64,000 bases of DNA from Actinomadura coerulea. Lineage in GTDB: Bacteria; Actinomycetota; Actinomycetes; Streptosporangiales; Streptosporangiaceae. The DNA lies in assembly GCF_014208105.1 (NCBI RefSeq), contig NZ_JACHMQ010000001.1, positions 248,001 through 312,000 on the forward strand. Direction: 5' to 3'. The first letter of the stretch is position 1, and every line of letters starts with the position of its first letter. Positions 7,710-16,102 of this stretch are shown in pieces. The notes under the pieces are model-generated. The model saw only the letters and a program-made list of their open reading frames with translations. It made no database searches and was not told the origin of the DNA. Both the position numbers and the translations under genes were made by a program.

Positions 7710-8993
7710 ATGTCCACTGACGCCCCCCAAAGCAAGGAGGCCGCCGTGAAGCTGGCGGACTCGGACTTCTCGAACGACCGGCGCAAGCATGACATGAACT
7801 CCGCGCTGCTGGACTACTGGCACAAGATCAAGGCCGGTGAGCTGGGCGCGCTTCCCGCGATCCTCGGACTGATCGCGCTGATCGCGCTGTTCACGGCCCT
7901 GAAGCCGGAGACCTTCCTCAGCAAGGGCAACATCGCCAACCTGGCCACCCAGGCGCTGCCCATCACGATCCTCGCCATGGGTCTCGTCTTCGTCCTGCTG
8001 CTGGGCGAGATCGACCTGTCGGCCGGAGTGGCGAGCGGTGTCTGCGCCACCGTGATGGCCAAGCTGATGGCCGACTCGGGTCAGCCCTGGTACGTCGCGG
8101 TGCTCGGGGCCATCGCGATCGGCGTCGTCATCGGCACCGTGATCGGCTGGCTCGTCGCCTTCCTGCGCATCCCCTCGTTCGTGGTGACACTGGCGTTCTT
8201 CCTCGGCCTCCAGGGCATCACGCTGTGGCTCATCGGCGAGGGCGGGACGGTGCCCGTCCGCGACGACTTCGTCGTGGCGCTCTCGAACAAGAACATGCCG
8301 ATCTGGCTCGGCTGGGCGCTCTCCATCGCATGCGTCGTCGCCTACACCGCGACGCTGCTGCTGCGCTGGCGCCGCCAGAACGTCCGCAACCTGCACTCCA
8401 AGCCGCTGGGCTTCGTGATCGCCCAGTGCGCCGTCGTCGCGGCCGCCCTGCTGATCAGCACCTACGTGCTGAGCCTGGACCGCGCCCCCAGCCCGCTGAT
8501 CACCCTCGGCGGGATCCCGTGGGGCGTGCTGCTCGTCGGCGCCCTGCTCGTCATCTGCACGTTCGTGCTCGGCCGCACCGGTTACGGGCGGCACATCTAC
8601 GCGGTGGGCGGCAACGCCGAGGCCGCCCGCCGGGCCGGTATCAACGTGACCCGCATCCGGATCTCCGTCTTCATGATCGCCTCCGCGCTGGCGGCGATCA
8701 GCGGCATCGTCGCGGCGTCCCGCCTCAACTCGGTCGCCACCGACGCCGGCGGCGGCAACACGCTGCTGTACGCGGTGGGCGCCGCGGTCATCGGCGGAAC
8801 CAGCCTGTTCGGCGGGCGCGGCAAGGCACGCGACGCCGTGCTCGGCGGCCTCGTCATCGCGCTGATCGCCAACGGACTGGGACTGCTCGGCACCAAGGCC
8901 TACCTCAGCTACCTCATCACCGGGGTCGTGCTGCTGTTCGCCGCGAGCATCGACGCCCTGGCGAGGCGCCGCCGGTCCGGCGCGGGCAGATGA
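7710..8993 (+). CDS. Sugar ABC transporter permease, XylH/RbsC family
   Basis: A 427-aa multi-spanning permease starts at ATG 7710, 12 nt after the ATPase stop, with GAAAGGGGACC as ribosome-binding site. It has about ten hydrophobic helices, beginning with LPAILGLIALIALFTAL. The family block VYGVGGNAEAARRAGI appears here as IYAVGGNAEAARRAGIN around residues 295-311, followed by VGAAVIGGTSLFGGRG. The first 50 residues are a charged cytoplasmic extension. At 427 aa it is longer than RbsC (about 320 aa), in line with XylH-type permeases that carry extra helices. It is the last gene before two strong hairpins. Confidence 0.92.
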   Translation: MSTDAPQSKEAAVKLADSDFSNDRRKHDMNSALLDYWHKIKAGELGALPAILGLIALIALFTALKPETFLSKGNIANLATQALPITILAMGLVFVLLLGEIDLSAGVASGVCATVMAKLMADSGQPWYVAVLGAIAIGVVIGTVIGWLVAFLRIPSFVVTLAFFLGLQGITLWLIGEGGTVPVRDDFVVALSNKNMPIWLGWALSIACVVAYTATLLLRWRRQNVRNLHSKPLGFVIAQCAVVAAALLISTYVLSLDRAPSPLITLGGIPWGVLLVGALLVICTFVLGRTGYGRHIYAVGGNAEAARRAGINVTRIRISVFMIASALAAISGIVAASRLNSVATDAGGGNTLLYAVGAAVIGGTSLFGGRGKARDAVLGGLVIALIANGLGLLGTKAYLSYLITGVVLLFAASIDALARRRRSGAGR

Positions 8994-9050
8994 CCCGGTG
9001 GACCCGGTAACCCCGTGAGCGCGGTGACCCCGTGAGCGCGGCCGGAAGCG

Positions 9051-9125
9051 CCCGGGAGTCGGTGGCCCGCCCCACCGGCTCCCGGGCCTGGCCGCAGACC
9101 CCGTCGGGCAGGCCTTCCGACGGGG
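9051..9125 (+). terminator. Two consecutive hairpins closing the transporter operon
   Basis: CCCGGGAGTCGGTGG (9051-9065) pairs with 9072-9086 through a 15-bp stem with one G-U pair and a 6-nt loop. CCCCGTCGG (9099-9107) pairs with 9117-9125. Their position suggests termination after the permease gene. TACGCT at 9148-9153 is a candidate -10 for the next gene. Confidence 0.65.
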
Positions 9126-9211
9126 CCCGGCCGTGGAATCCGACTGCTACGCTCACTCACGACGACCGCCAGGCGCGCGGCGGCGGTGCGGCACGGTGGG
9201 AGCCCCTCGGC

Positions 9212-9970
9212 ATGTCAGTGACGCCTGTTCTGGACCTGCGCGGTATCGACAAGAGCTTCGGCTCCGTGAAGGTACTGCAGGACATCGCGTTCTCCGCCTA
9301 TCCGGGCGAGGTCACCGCGCTCGTCGGCGACAACGGCGCCGGCAAGACGACCCTGGTCCGGTGCATCGGCGGAATCCACTCCTTCGACAAGGGCGAGTAC
9401 CGCTTCGAGGGCAGGCCGGTCCGGGTCGGGTCCCCCCGCGACGCCAGCCGCCTCGGCATCGAGATCGTCCACCAGGACCTCGCCCTCTGCGAGAACCTCG
9501 ACATCGTCCAGAACCTGTTCCTCGGCCGTGAGGAGCGCCGCGGGCTCGCCCTCGACGAGACCTTCATGGAGGAGCTGGCGCGCACCACGCTGTCGGGCCT
9601 CGCCGTCCGCACGATGGGCTCGGTCCGGCAGCGGGTCTCGAACCTGTCGGGCGGGCAGCGGCAGACCGTCGCGATCGCCCGCGCCGTGCTGTGGGACAGC
9701 AAGCTCGTGGTGCTGGACGAGCCCGCCGCCGCGCTCGGCGTCGCCCAGACCCAGCAGGTCCTGGAGATGGTCCGGCGGCTCGCCGACAAGGGCCTCGCCG
9801 TCGTGCTCATCTCGCACAACATGAACGACGTGTTCGCGGTCTCCGACCGGATCGCCGCGCTCTACCTCGGCCGGATGGTCGCCCAGGTCCGCACCGCCGA
9901 CGTCACCCACCGGCAGGTCGTGGAGCTGATCACTTCGGGCTCCAGCGGAGAGCTGGGGCTGCGCCCATGA
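9212..9970 (+). CDS. Second sugar ABC ATP-binding protein, coupled to ROK regulator
   Basis: This 252-aa ABC ATPase is a close paralogue of the one at 6913. Walker A is GDNGAGKTT (39-47), the signature is LSGGQRQTVAIA, Walker B is LVVLDEPAAALG (Ala where Thr is usual after Pro) and the H-loop is LISHNMND. It starts at ATG 9212 with GGGAG upstream. No permease or binding-protein gene accompanies it, and two hairpins separate it from the operon upstream. Its stop codon overlaps the start of the ROK regulator gene (ATGA at 9967-9970), so the two are translationally coupled. It may form a heterodimer with the first ATPase or serve a distant permease; either is inference. Confidence 0.88.
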   Translation: MSVTPVLDLRGIDKSFGSVKVLQDIAFSAYPGEVTALVGDNGAGKTTLVRCIGGIHSFDKGEYRFEGRPVRVGSPRDASRLGIEIVHQDLALCENLDIVQNLFLGREERRGLALDETFMEELARTTLSGLAVRTMGSVRQRVSNLSGGQRQTVAIARAVLWDSKLVVLDEPAAALGVAQTQQVLEMVRRLADKGLAVVLISHNMNDVFAVSDRIAALYLGRMVAQVRTADVTHRQVVELITSGSSGELGLRP

Positions 9971-11190
9971 TGAAGGCGGGCCCGTCACAGGAGGACATCC
10001 GGCGCCACAACCTCGGGACGCTGCTGCGCTTCGTGCACCTGCGCGGCCCCGCCTCCCGGGCCGTCCTCGCCGAGTCCCTGGGCCTCAACCGCAGCACGAT
10101 CATGGCGCTGACGTCCGACCTCACCTCCGCCGGGCTGGTCCGCGAGGAGCTGCCGCGCGGCCCGGGACGCCGCGCCGGACGGCCGTCGCTCGTGGTGCGG
10201 CCCGAGTCCACCCGCGTCTACGTGCTGGCGTTCGAGGTCGGGGTCGACCGGCTCGTCGTCGCGCGCGTCGGCCTCGGCGGCGTCGTGCTGGACCGGCGCG
10301 AGGGCGTCCGGGCCCGCGGGTCCGATCCCGCCGACCTGCTCGGCGTACTCGTGGCGGGCGCCCGCTCCCTGGTCCGCAAGGCCGAGCGCGACGCCGTCTG
10401 CGTCGGCGCGGCCCTCGGGTTCCCCGGTACCGTCCGGCGCTCCGACGACTCGATCATGTTCGGGCCGAACCTGGACGTGGGCGGGCTGCGCCTCGGCGAC
10501 GCCCTGTCCCGCCGCCTCGGCCTCGGCATCCCCGTCTCGGTGTGCAACGACGCCAACCTCGGCGCGCTCGCCGAGCACGAGCGCGGCGCGGGGGTGAGCT
10601 GCGACAACCTCATCTACCTGCACGGCGACGTGGGCGTCGGCGGCGGCATCATCGCGCACGGCCGGCTGCTCGGCGGCGACGAGGGGTTCGGCGGCGAGAT
10701 CGGGCACATGGTGATCAATCCCGGGGGACGGCCCTGCGCCTGCGGCTCGAAGGGCTGCCTGGAGGCCGAGGTGGGGGAGCGGACGCTGCTGGACCTCGCC
10801 GGCCGCGAGGAGATCCCCGGCCAGCCCGGGCGCGACGCGGTCCGCGCCGTCGTCGCCGCCGCCGACGCGGGCGACATCAAGGCCCGGGAGGCGCTGCACC
10901 GCGTCGGCAACTGGCTCGGCCTCGGCGTCTCTAACCTCGTGAACCTCTTCAACCCCGGCCTGGTCATCTTCGGCGGCACGCTCCGCGACATCTTCCTGGG
11001 CGCCGCCGCGCAGATCCGCAGCGTCCTGGCGACCAGCGCCCTCGCCGCCCCCCGCGAGAAGGTCAAGCTCCGCACCGCCACCCTGGGCGACGACACGACC
11101 CTGGTCGGCGCCGCCGAGTTCGCCTTCGCGGAGGTGCTCTCCGACCCCGTCCAGGTCCTGACGCGGCTCAGAGCCCCTGAGACGGTGTGA
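9967..11190 (+). CDS. ROK-family transcriptional regulator (XylR/NagC type)
   Basis: A 407-aa repressor/sugar sensor. Residues 15-75 form a winged helix-turn-helix (LAESLGLNRSTIMALTSDL). The rest is a sugar-kinase-like ROK domain with VCNDANLGALAEHERGAG, the glycine-rich GDVGVGGGII, EIGHMVINPGG, and the zinc signature CACGSKGCLEAE with conserved Cys residues. ROK repressors bind a sugar to release DNA. Being coupled to an ABC ATPase and next to a xylose-type transporter, it most likely controls that operon. The palindrome at 5580-5593 is a candidate site. The 3' end overlaps the convergent flavin reductase gene by 23 bp. Confidence 0.9.
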   Translation: MMKAGPSQEDIRRHNLGTLLRFVHLRGPASRAVLAESLGLNRSTIMALTSDLTSAGLVREELPRGPGRRAGRPSLVVRPESTRVYVLAFEVGVDRLVVARVGLGGVVLDRREGVRARGSDPADLLGVLVAGARSLVRKAERDAVCVGAALGFPGTVRRSDDSIMFGPNLDVGGLRLGDALSRRLGLGIPVSVCNDANLGALAEHERGAGVSCDNLIYLHGDVGVGGGIIAHGRLLGGDEGFGGEIGHMVINPGGRPCACGSKGCLEAEVGERTLLDLAGREEIPGQPGRDAVRAVVAAADAGDIKAREALHRVGNWLGLGVSNLVNLFNPGLVIFGGTLRDIFLGAAAQIRSVLATSALAAPREKVKLRTATLGDDTTLVGAAEFAFAEVLSDPVQVLTRLRAPETV

Positions 11191-11752
11191 AGCGCGTGAC
11201 GGCGCCGTAACCGCTCCGGTAGAAGACGAGGGGCCCGGCGTCGTGGTGTTCCGCCAGGTCGTGGGCGCGGGCGACGACGATCAGATGGTCGCCGGCGACG
11301 TGCTCCTGCTCGACCGAGCACTCGATCCACGCCAGCGCGCCGTCGATCAGGGGAGCGCCGCCGGGGCCGTGCGCCCAGGGGACGCCGGCGAACTTCTGCG
11401 GGCCGCTCCCGAAGGCCAGCCGCTCGGAGACGTCCCGCTGCGACTCGGCCAGGATGTTGACGCACAGGCGCGCGGCGGTGCGCATGACCGGCCACGTCGT
11501 GCTGGTGTGCGCCACGCAGAACGCCACGAGGGGCGGGTCGAGGGAGACGGACGTGAACGAGTTCACGGCCAGGCCCGCCGGGAGTCCCGACGCGGGATCG
11601 AGCGCGGTGACGGCGACCACGCCGGTCGGGAACCTGCCCAGCACCGAGCGGAACGCGGCCGGGTCGAGGCCGGTCGCCGAGGGGCCGGACGAGCGGTCGG
11701 GCGATCCGTGCATTGGAGTCCGTTCCATGGGCGGGGGTGCGTCGACGTCCAC
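11168..11752 (-). CDS. Flavin reductase domain protein
   Basis: A 194-aa FMN-binding split-barrel protein of the flavin reductase-like family. Members reduce flavins for partner monooxygenases. The core begins at DPAAFRSVLGRFPTGVVAVTA; GLAVNSFTSVSLDPPLVAFCV is the flavin-binding block, and HDLAEHHDAGPLVFYRSGYG closes the barrel. GTG 11752 has AGGGG 5 nt upstream and is preferred; ATG 11728 and ATG 11713 are in-frame alternatives. No monooxygenase gene is adjacent, so the partner is unknown. It is convergent with and overlaps the ROK gene. Confidence 0.85.
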   Translation of the reverse strand: MDVDAPPPMERTPMHGSPDRSSGPSATGLDPAAFRSVLGRFPTGVVAVTALDPASGLPAGLAVNSFTSVSLDPPLVAFCVAHTSTTWPVMRTAARLCVNILAESQRDVSERLAFGSGPQKFAGVPWAHGPGGAPLIDGALAWIECSVEQEHVAGDHLIVVARAHDLAEHHDAGPLVFYRSGYGAVTRFTPSQGL

Positions 11753-11842
11753 TAAAGCCCCTGCCGCGGCGCGCTGATTCCCCTGGAGGCCGATCTCGGT
11801 CGAAGGTCCCGGTCCGGGGTCGGTCCGCGGACGGAGCCCGCG

Positions 11843-13048
11843 CTACGGCCGCGGCGCCTCGGCCGGGGTCTGGGCCGGGACGGCGGCGTAGGGGGTCAGG
11901 AGCGCCGCCGCGGACATGCCGTCCATGATCAGGCGGCCGGTACCGGCCAGGTGCGCCTTGGCGCGGGCCGGGACGCGCGGCCCCTCGTGCAGCCCGACCC
12001 AGGCGACCCAGCCGACCGCGACGACCGCCCAGTAGGACACGAGCCGGTACAGGCCGACGGCCGCGGCGGCGGGCGACAGCGTCGCGCCGAACGCGACCAG
12101 GGACGCGGCCATGCTGCCCTCGATGGCGCCGAGGCCGCCGGGCAGCAGCGGGAGCAGGCTTCCCGCCGCCTGGGCGGCGAAGTAGGCGAGGGCGACGCCG
12201 TTCGGCGCGACGTCGATGCCGACCGCGTGCGACGCCGACAGCAGCGCCAGGATGTCGAACACCCAGTTCAGCAGGGCCAGCGCGGTGAGCGCGGCCCAGT
12301 CGCGCAGGGTCGGCCGCAGGATGTCGCGGGCGCCGGCCAGCCGCTCCGCGTACGGAGAGATCTTCGGATGGGCGAGCGCGGCCCGGTGGGCGCGCCGCAG
12401 CGGCGCCGTCAGCAGGTCGCGCAGCGGGCGCCGCCGCAGCGCGGGGACGAGCAGCACGGCCAGCACGAGCGGGACGGTGAGGGCGAGCAGCGCGAAACCG
12501 CGCGCGTAGGGGTCGGCCACCAGCGCCAGGAGGGCGATCAGGGAGTAGGCCGTGGTGGTGATCACTCCGCCGGCCAGGATCACCGCGGTGGCGAGCTGCG
12601 CCGAGGCACCCGCGCGGCGGAACTGCCGGAACGTGTAGACCACGCTCACCGCCGGGCCCGCCGGCAGCGTCGTGGACAGGGCGTTGCCCGCGTAGGTGAT
12701 CGCGAACGCGCGGCGCAGCTGCATCCGCAGCCCGCCGACGCGCAGCAGCCGGCGCTGGAGCCGGGCGAACGCGCCCATCGACCCCGCCACGGCCAGCACG
12801 ACCATGGTCAGCCAGCCCGGGTCGGCGTGCGACGCCGCCCGCCAGATGGCGCCGAGGTCGGGGAGTTCGTCGCGGTAGAGGGGGAGTGCGGCGAGGGCGC
12901 CGAGGACCAGCGCCCACTGGACGATCAGGCCGGCCCTGCGCCGCCACCACGGGCGTGCGACGGCGCGTTCGTCAGGCTCGTCATGGAGGGGGAACGGCGG
13001 GTCGGCTTCGGCCGGGGGGCGGACCGGTGCCGTGACTGTCTCATGCAT
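11843..13048 (-). CDS. LPG-synthase-like flippase domain membrane protein (YbhN/UPF0104)
   Basis: A 401-aa integral membrane protein of the lysylphosphatidylglycerol synthase TM-domain/YbhN family. The start is ATG 13048; an in-frame TTG at 13066 is weaker. After a 45-residue acidic cytoplasmic N-terminus come about eight hydrophobic helices. The family signature surrounds ITYAGNALSTTLPAGPAVSVVYTFRQFRR (here split: residues near 115-145) and SLLPLLPGGLGAIEG near the C-terminus. The soluble aminoacyl-transferase domain of MprF is absent, so it is likely a lipid or polyprenyl-lipid transporter rather than a synthase. Its upstream region contains three strong hairpins. Confidence 0.82.
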   Translation of the reverse strand: MHETVTAPVRPPAEADPPFPLHDEPDERAVARPWWRRRAGLIVQWALVLGALAALPLYRDELPDLGAIWRAASHADPGWLTMVVLAVAGSMGAFARLQRRLLRVGGLRMQLRRAFAITYAGNALSTTLPAGPAVSVVYTFRQFRRAGASAQLATAVILAGGVITTTAYSLIALLALVADPYARGFALLALTVPLVLAVLLVPALRRRPLRDLLTAPLRRAHRAALAHPKISPYAERLAGARDILRPTLRDWAALTALALLNWVFDILALLSASHAVGIDVAPNGVALAYFAAQAAGSLLPLLPGGLGAIEGSMAASLVAFGATLSPAAAAVGLYRLVSYWAVVAVGWVAWVGLHEGPRVPARAKAHLAGTGRLIMDGMSAAALLTPYAAVPAQTPAEAPRP

Positions 13049-13382
13049 GTCCCGGTCACCTCGCAAGCTCGCCCGCCATGCGCAACCTACGGCCCGGGTA
13101 GGACATTCCCTGGAGATGGGAAACGAACCGCAAAGTGACGTGCGCCACGCCCGTCGCGAGCGGCGATCAGCGGGCTGATCGAAGACCTGTCGCTGTGCTC
13201 TGCCAGATGGTCATTTGATGTCCGACATTTCCCTTCTGCCCTACGTTCCTGCCCACTCTTCCGGAAGGGACGCCCTTCCGGCGGGCAAAGGCCGGGCACG
13301 CCCGCGGACGTGCCCGGCCCCGAGGCGGCGGAGGCGACGGCGGCGCCCGCACCGCGCACCGGTGCGGGCGCCGCCGTCGTGG
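13049..13382. terminator. 334-bp gap with three tandem hairpins
   Basis: Three perfect inverted repeats follow one another. CCGGAAGGG pairs at 13261-13281 with a 3-nt loop, a 10-bp stem lies at 13291-13318, and a 19-bp stem with a 7-nt loop lies at 13335-13379. The last sits just past the stop of the small acidic gene (13383) and is its terminator. The remaining 13049-13260 holds AT-richer sequence near 13200-13230 that may contain the promoter of the flippase-like gene. I see no further gene. Confidence 0.65.
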
Positions 13383-13652
13383 TCAGGGCCTGCGGGTGGG
13401 GTTGACCGCGTCCTCCTCGGCCGGCGTGATCGGCGTGGGGCGCTCCTCGTCCCCCTCCCTCGCGGCCTGCCGCTCGTACTCGGTGACGCCGAGGCCGTCG
13501 CGGCTCTCCTCGGGCTCCTCGATCCTCAGCTCCTCGGGCGGGTCGTTCACATATTCCTCGGTCAGGGCGATCTGCTCGTCCTGGGTGTTGTCTCCCATGT
13601 CATCGATGTCCTCGCGGAAGTCGCGGGACTCACCGGGCTCGCGTGCCCTCAT
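13383..13652 (-). CDS. Small acidic hypothetical protein
   Basis: An 89-aa, very acidic, hydrophilic protein. Its ATG 13652 is preceded by GGAGGAG, one of the best ribosome-binding sites in the window, so translation is likely. The composition is rich in Glu, Asp and Arg (REDIDDMGDNTQDEQIALTE, EELRIEEPEESRDG), with no hydrophobic core segment. It is probably intrinsically disordered. I recognise no family. It lies between the flippase-like gene and the secreted propeller gene, on the same strand, and ends in a strong 19-bp hairpin. Confidence 0.7.
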   Translation of the reverse strand: MRAREPGESRDFREDIDDMGDNTQDEQIALTEEYVNDPPEELRIEEPEESRDGLGVTEYERQAAREGDEERPTPITPAEEDAVNPTRRP

Positions 13653-13712
13653 GACTCCTCCCGGTCCGGCTCGGGTTCGCTGATCGGACCGGTATCCCCG
13701 ATGACCGGCGCC

Positions 13713-15257
13713 CTACTCCCCGTCGCGGACGGCGACGAGCCCGCCGACGACGCCGACGTAGGCGGTCCCGTCCGGGCCGATGGTGACGGGCGCCCAGCTG
13801 TTGTCGAACCACTTGCCCGTGCCGGTGAGCACCTTGTAGACCGTCCGGCCCGTGTGGACGTCCACCGCGGTCAGGTACCACGCGTCGATGAGATCCTTGC
13901 GCGGCTCCTTCGTGTAGAGGTACAGCAGCCCCGCGGGCACGGAGACCTTGGAGACGGTGGACGGGGAGCGCTCCGCGCTCGTCCAGACCGTCTCGCAGCC
14001 CGTCCCGTCCGCCTTCACGTCCACGCGGCTGACCCCGCCGACCGACGACCCGCCCGGCGGCAGGTCGAAGAAGTTGCGGTAGCCGTAGTTGTTCTCGACG
14101 AACAGGCTGCGGCCGTAGCCGATGAGCGAGTTGTCCGTCGCGCTCGCCCCGCTTCCGAACACCGGGACCTGGCAGACGAGCCCGCCGTCGTCCGCGCGGC
14201 GGACGATCACGTGCATGCGGTCGTCGGCGTTGTCGGTGACGGCCACGTAGCCGTCGCCGAAGAACGTCGGGGTCGTCCCCGACCCCTGGTCGATCTGGCC
14301 GGGCTTGCGCCCGCTGCCCCGGTCGTAGGGCTGCCGCCAGACGATCTCCGGGGTCCCGTCCGCGCCCGCCCGCATCCGGTAGAGCGCGTGGTCGGACACG
14401 ACCGAGACGCCGTTCTCGGCGGCCGCGAACGAGTTCTGGACGCCCTCGCCCCCCAGCCGCGTCATCCGGACGGCCCCGGACCCGGGGTCCACCGTCCCGA
14501 CGCGGCCGCCTTTGGTGATCCACCAGATCAGGCCGTTCCAGTCGGGCCCGACCGCGGTGACGGGGTCGCATTCCCCCATCGGCCACGGGTTGGTCCAGGT
14601 GGCGCAGTCGTGGGGGAGGTGGGCGCGGAGGTCCCAGTCGTCGGTGACCGTGAAGCGCCACTTGCCGTCCGGGCCCTTCTCGTGCGCGAAACGGCGCAGA
14701 TGGAAGGCCGAGTCCGCCAGCACCGCGCGATCCTGCGGGTCCAGGTAGTAGTACGCCCCTCCCGAGGTGTCGGTGAACACCGTGTCGAGGCTCAGCGAGA
14801 ACACCGCCTGGACGGTGGACGGCCTGGGCGGCAGCTCGTAGGTCGCGAGGTCCTTCAGCGTCCTCGGATCGATCAGCCGCAGCATGAGGTTCTGCCCGCG
14901 CGTGCACTGCGCGACGATCAGCCCCGTCCGGCGGGCGAACGTCACCGTCGAGCACAGCCCCGGCAGCCCGCCGCCCTTGGCCTCACCGAGCACCCGCGGA
15001 TCGCGGCCGAGCGGGCCCATGAACGGATATGTGTCGGAGGCGTGACTGTCGGCGTGCATGGACGACGTGCCCACCGGCCCCTGGTGCGGGTTGGCGGGGA
15101 CGGGCCGCCCCGCCAGGGGCACGGGGGTGGCGGGCGCCCCGACGTAGGCCGGGACGAGGCCCCTGCCAGGGCCGTCGGGGATCGGATCGGCCGCCGCCGG
15201 GACCGCCGTGCCCGTCAGGACGGCGGACAGGACGGCGGCGAGCAGGGATCTGCGCAT
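13713..15257 (-). CDS. Secreted beta-propeller-like protein, unknown function
   Basis: This 514-aa protein starts at ATG 15257 with AGGAGC upstream. A Sec signal peptide (MRRSLLAAVLSAVLTGTAVPAAA) is followed by a Pro/Gly-rich stretch. The body consists of repeated beta-blade segments ending in Asp/Gly turns: LIDPRTLKDLATYELPP, VGPDWNGLIWWITKGGRVGT, TPTFFGDGYVAVTDNADDRM and VTIGPDGTAYVGVVGGLVAV. The pattern of 'this is what was measured, this is what it converts to' blades resembles PQQ-like or NHL propellers. No haem or quinone ligand is evident. Cys pairs (CSTVTFARRTGLIVAQC, CATW...ECDPV) may form disulfides outside the cell. The substrate is unknown. Confidence 0.72.
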   Translation of the reverse strand: MRRSLLAAVLSAVLTGTAVPAAADPIPDGPGRGLVPAYVGAPATPVPLAGRPVPANPHQGPVGTSSMHADSHASDTYPFMGPLGRDPRVLGEAKGGGLPGLCSTVTFARRTGLIVAQCTRGQNLMLRLIDPRTLKDLATYELPPRPSTVQAVFSLSLDTVFTDTSGGAYYYLDPQDRAVLADSAFHLRRFAHEKGPDGKWRFTVTDDWDLRAHLPHDCATWTNPWPMGECDPVTAVGPDWNGLIWWITKGGRVGTVDPGSGAVRMTRLGGEGVQNSFAAAENGVSVVSDHALYRMRAGADGTPEIVWRQPYDRGSGRKPGQIDQGSGTTPTFFGDGYVAVTDNADDRMHVIVRRADDGGLVCQVPVFGSGASATDNSLIGYGRSLFVENNYGYRNFFDLPPGGSSVGGVSRVDVKADGTGCETVWTSAERSPSTVSKVSVPAGLLYLYTKEPRKDLIDAWYLTAVDVHTGRTVYKVLTGTGKWFDNSWAPVTIGPDGTAYVGVVGGLVAVRDGE

Positions 15258-15363
15258 GGAGGGCTCCTTGACCGGACATGGGTGGCCCCGGTCGCGCCCT
15301 CCGGACGACCACCGCGTCGAAAGGGTGATCGTCCGCCGCGCCCCGATGGTTACGATCCGGGGC

Positions 15364-16065
15364 ATGGGCGTACAAGCTGTGATCTTCGATTGGGGCGGCA
15401 CGCTGACCCCCTGGCACGACCTCGAACTCGCCGACATCTGGCGCACCGTCTGCGCCGCCCACCTCCCCCCGGACGCCGTCGAGAAGACCGTCGCGGCCCT
15501 CGTCGCCGCCGAGGACGAGCTGGGGCGCCGCGGCGCCGAGGAGCACCGCAGCGCCACGCTCGCCGAGGCGTTCGCGATGGCCGGGTTGGAGCCGACCGAG
15601 GCCCTGCTGGACACCCACTTCGAGACGTGGACCCCGCACACCCACACCGACCCCGCCGTGCCCGGCCTGTTCGCCGCCCTCCGCGAGCGCGACATCAAGA
15701 TCGGCGTACTGTCCAACACCATCTGGTCCCGCGAGTGGCACGAGCGCGTCTTCGCCCGCGACGACGTCCTCGGCATGCTCGACGGCGCCGTCTACTCCAG
15801 CGAGATCCCCTGGACGAAGCCGCACGCCGAGGCGTTCCGCGCCGCCATGGACGCCGTCGGCGCCACCGATCCGGGCTCCTGCGTCTTCGTCGGCGACCGG
15901 CCGTTCGACGACATCCACGGAGCCAAGGCGGCCGGCCTGCGGGCCGTCCAGATCCGGCACCAGACCACCCACGCCTTCGAACGCCCGGGGCTCACGCCGC
16001 CCGACGCCGTCATCCACGAGCTGGAGGAACTGCTCCCGCACGTGGAGCGCTGGCACTCGGCCTGA
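15364..16065 (+). CDS. HAD-family hydrolase
   Basis: A 233-aa haloacid-dehalogenase-type phosphatase. Motif I is FDWGGTLTPW (nucleophile Asp9, with the second usual Asp replaced by Gly in DWGGT). Motif II is LSNT, motif III is the Lys of TKPHAEAF, and motif IV is VFVGDRPFDDI. The helical cap lies between about residues 20 and 95. The substitution of the general acid Asp (DxDGT to DWGGT) resembles some HAD subfamilies with altered activity. ATG 15364 begins right at the fold; ATG 15346 would add six residues. It is convergent with the methyltransferase gene. Confidence 0.88.
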   Translation: MGVQAVIFDWGGTLTPWHDLELADIWRTVCAAHLPPDAVEKTVAALVAAEDELGRRGAEEHRSATLAEAFAMAGLEPTEALLDTHFETWTPHTHTDPAVPGLFAALRERDIKIGVLSNTIWSREWHERVFARDDVLGMLDGAVYSSEIPWTKPHAEAFRAAMDAVGATDPGSCVFVGDRPFDDIHGAKAAGLRAVQIRHQTTHAFERPGLTPPDAVIHELEELLPHVERWHSA

Positions 16066-16102
16066 GCGGCGCCCAGTCTGGGCGGCACCCGGTCCGCGGC
16101 AC

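Noticed and set aside
9011..9041. Two copies of CCCCGTGAGCGCGG in 31 bp
   Set aside because: Just two copies, period 17, next to a stop codon; probably a small slippage duplication, not a mobile or regulatory repeat.
15346..15364. Upstream ATG for the HAD hydrolase
   Set aside because: The six extra residues lie outside the fold, and no better ribosome-binding site is present; kept as an alternative only.
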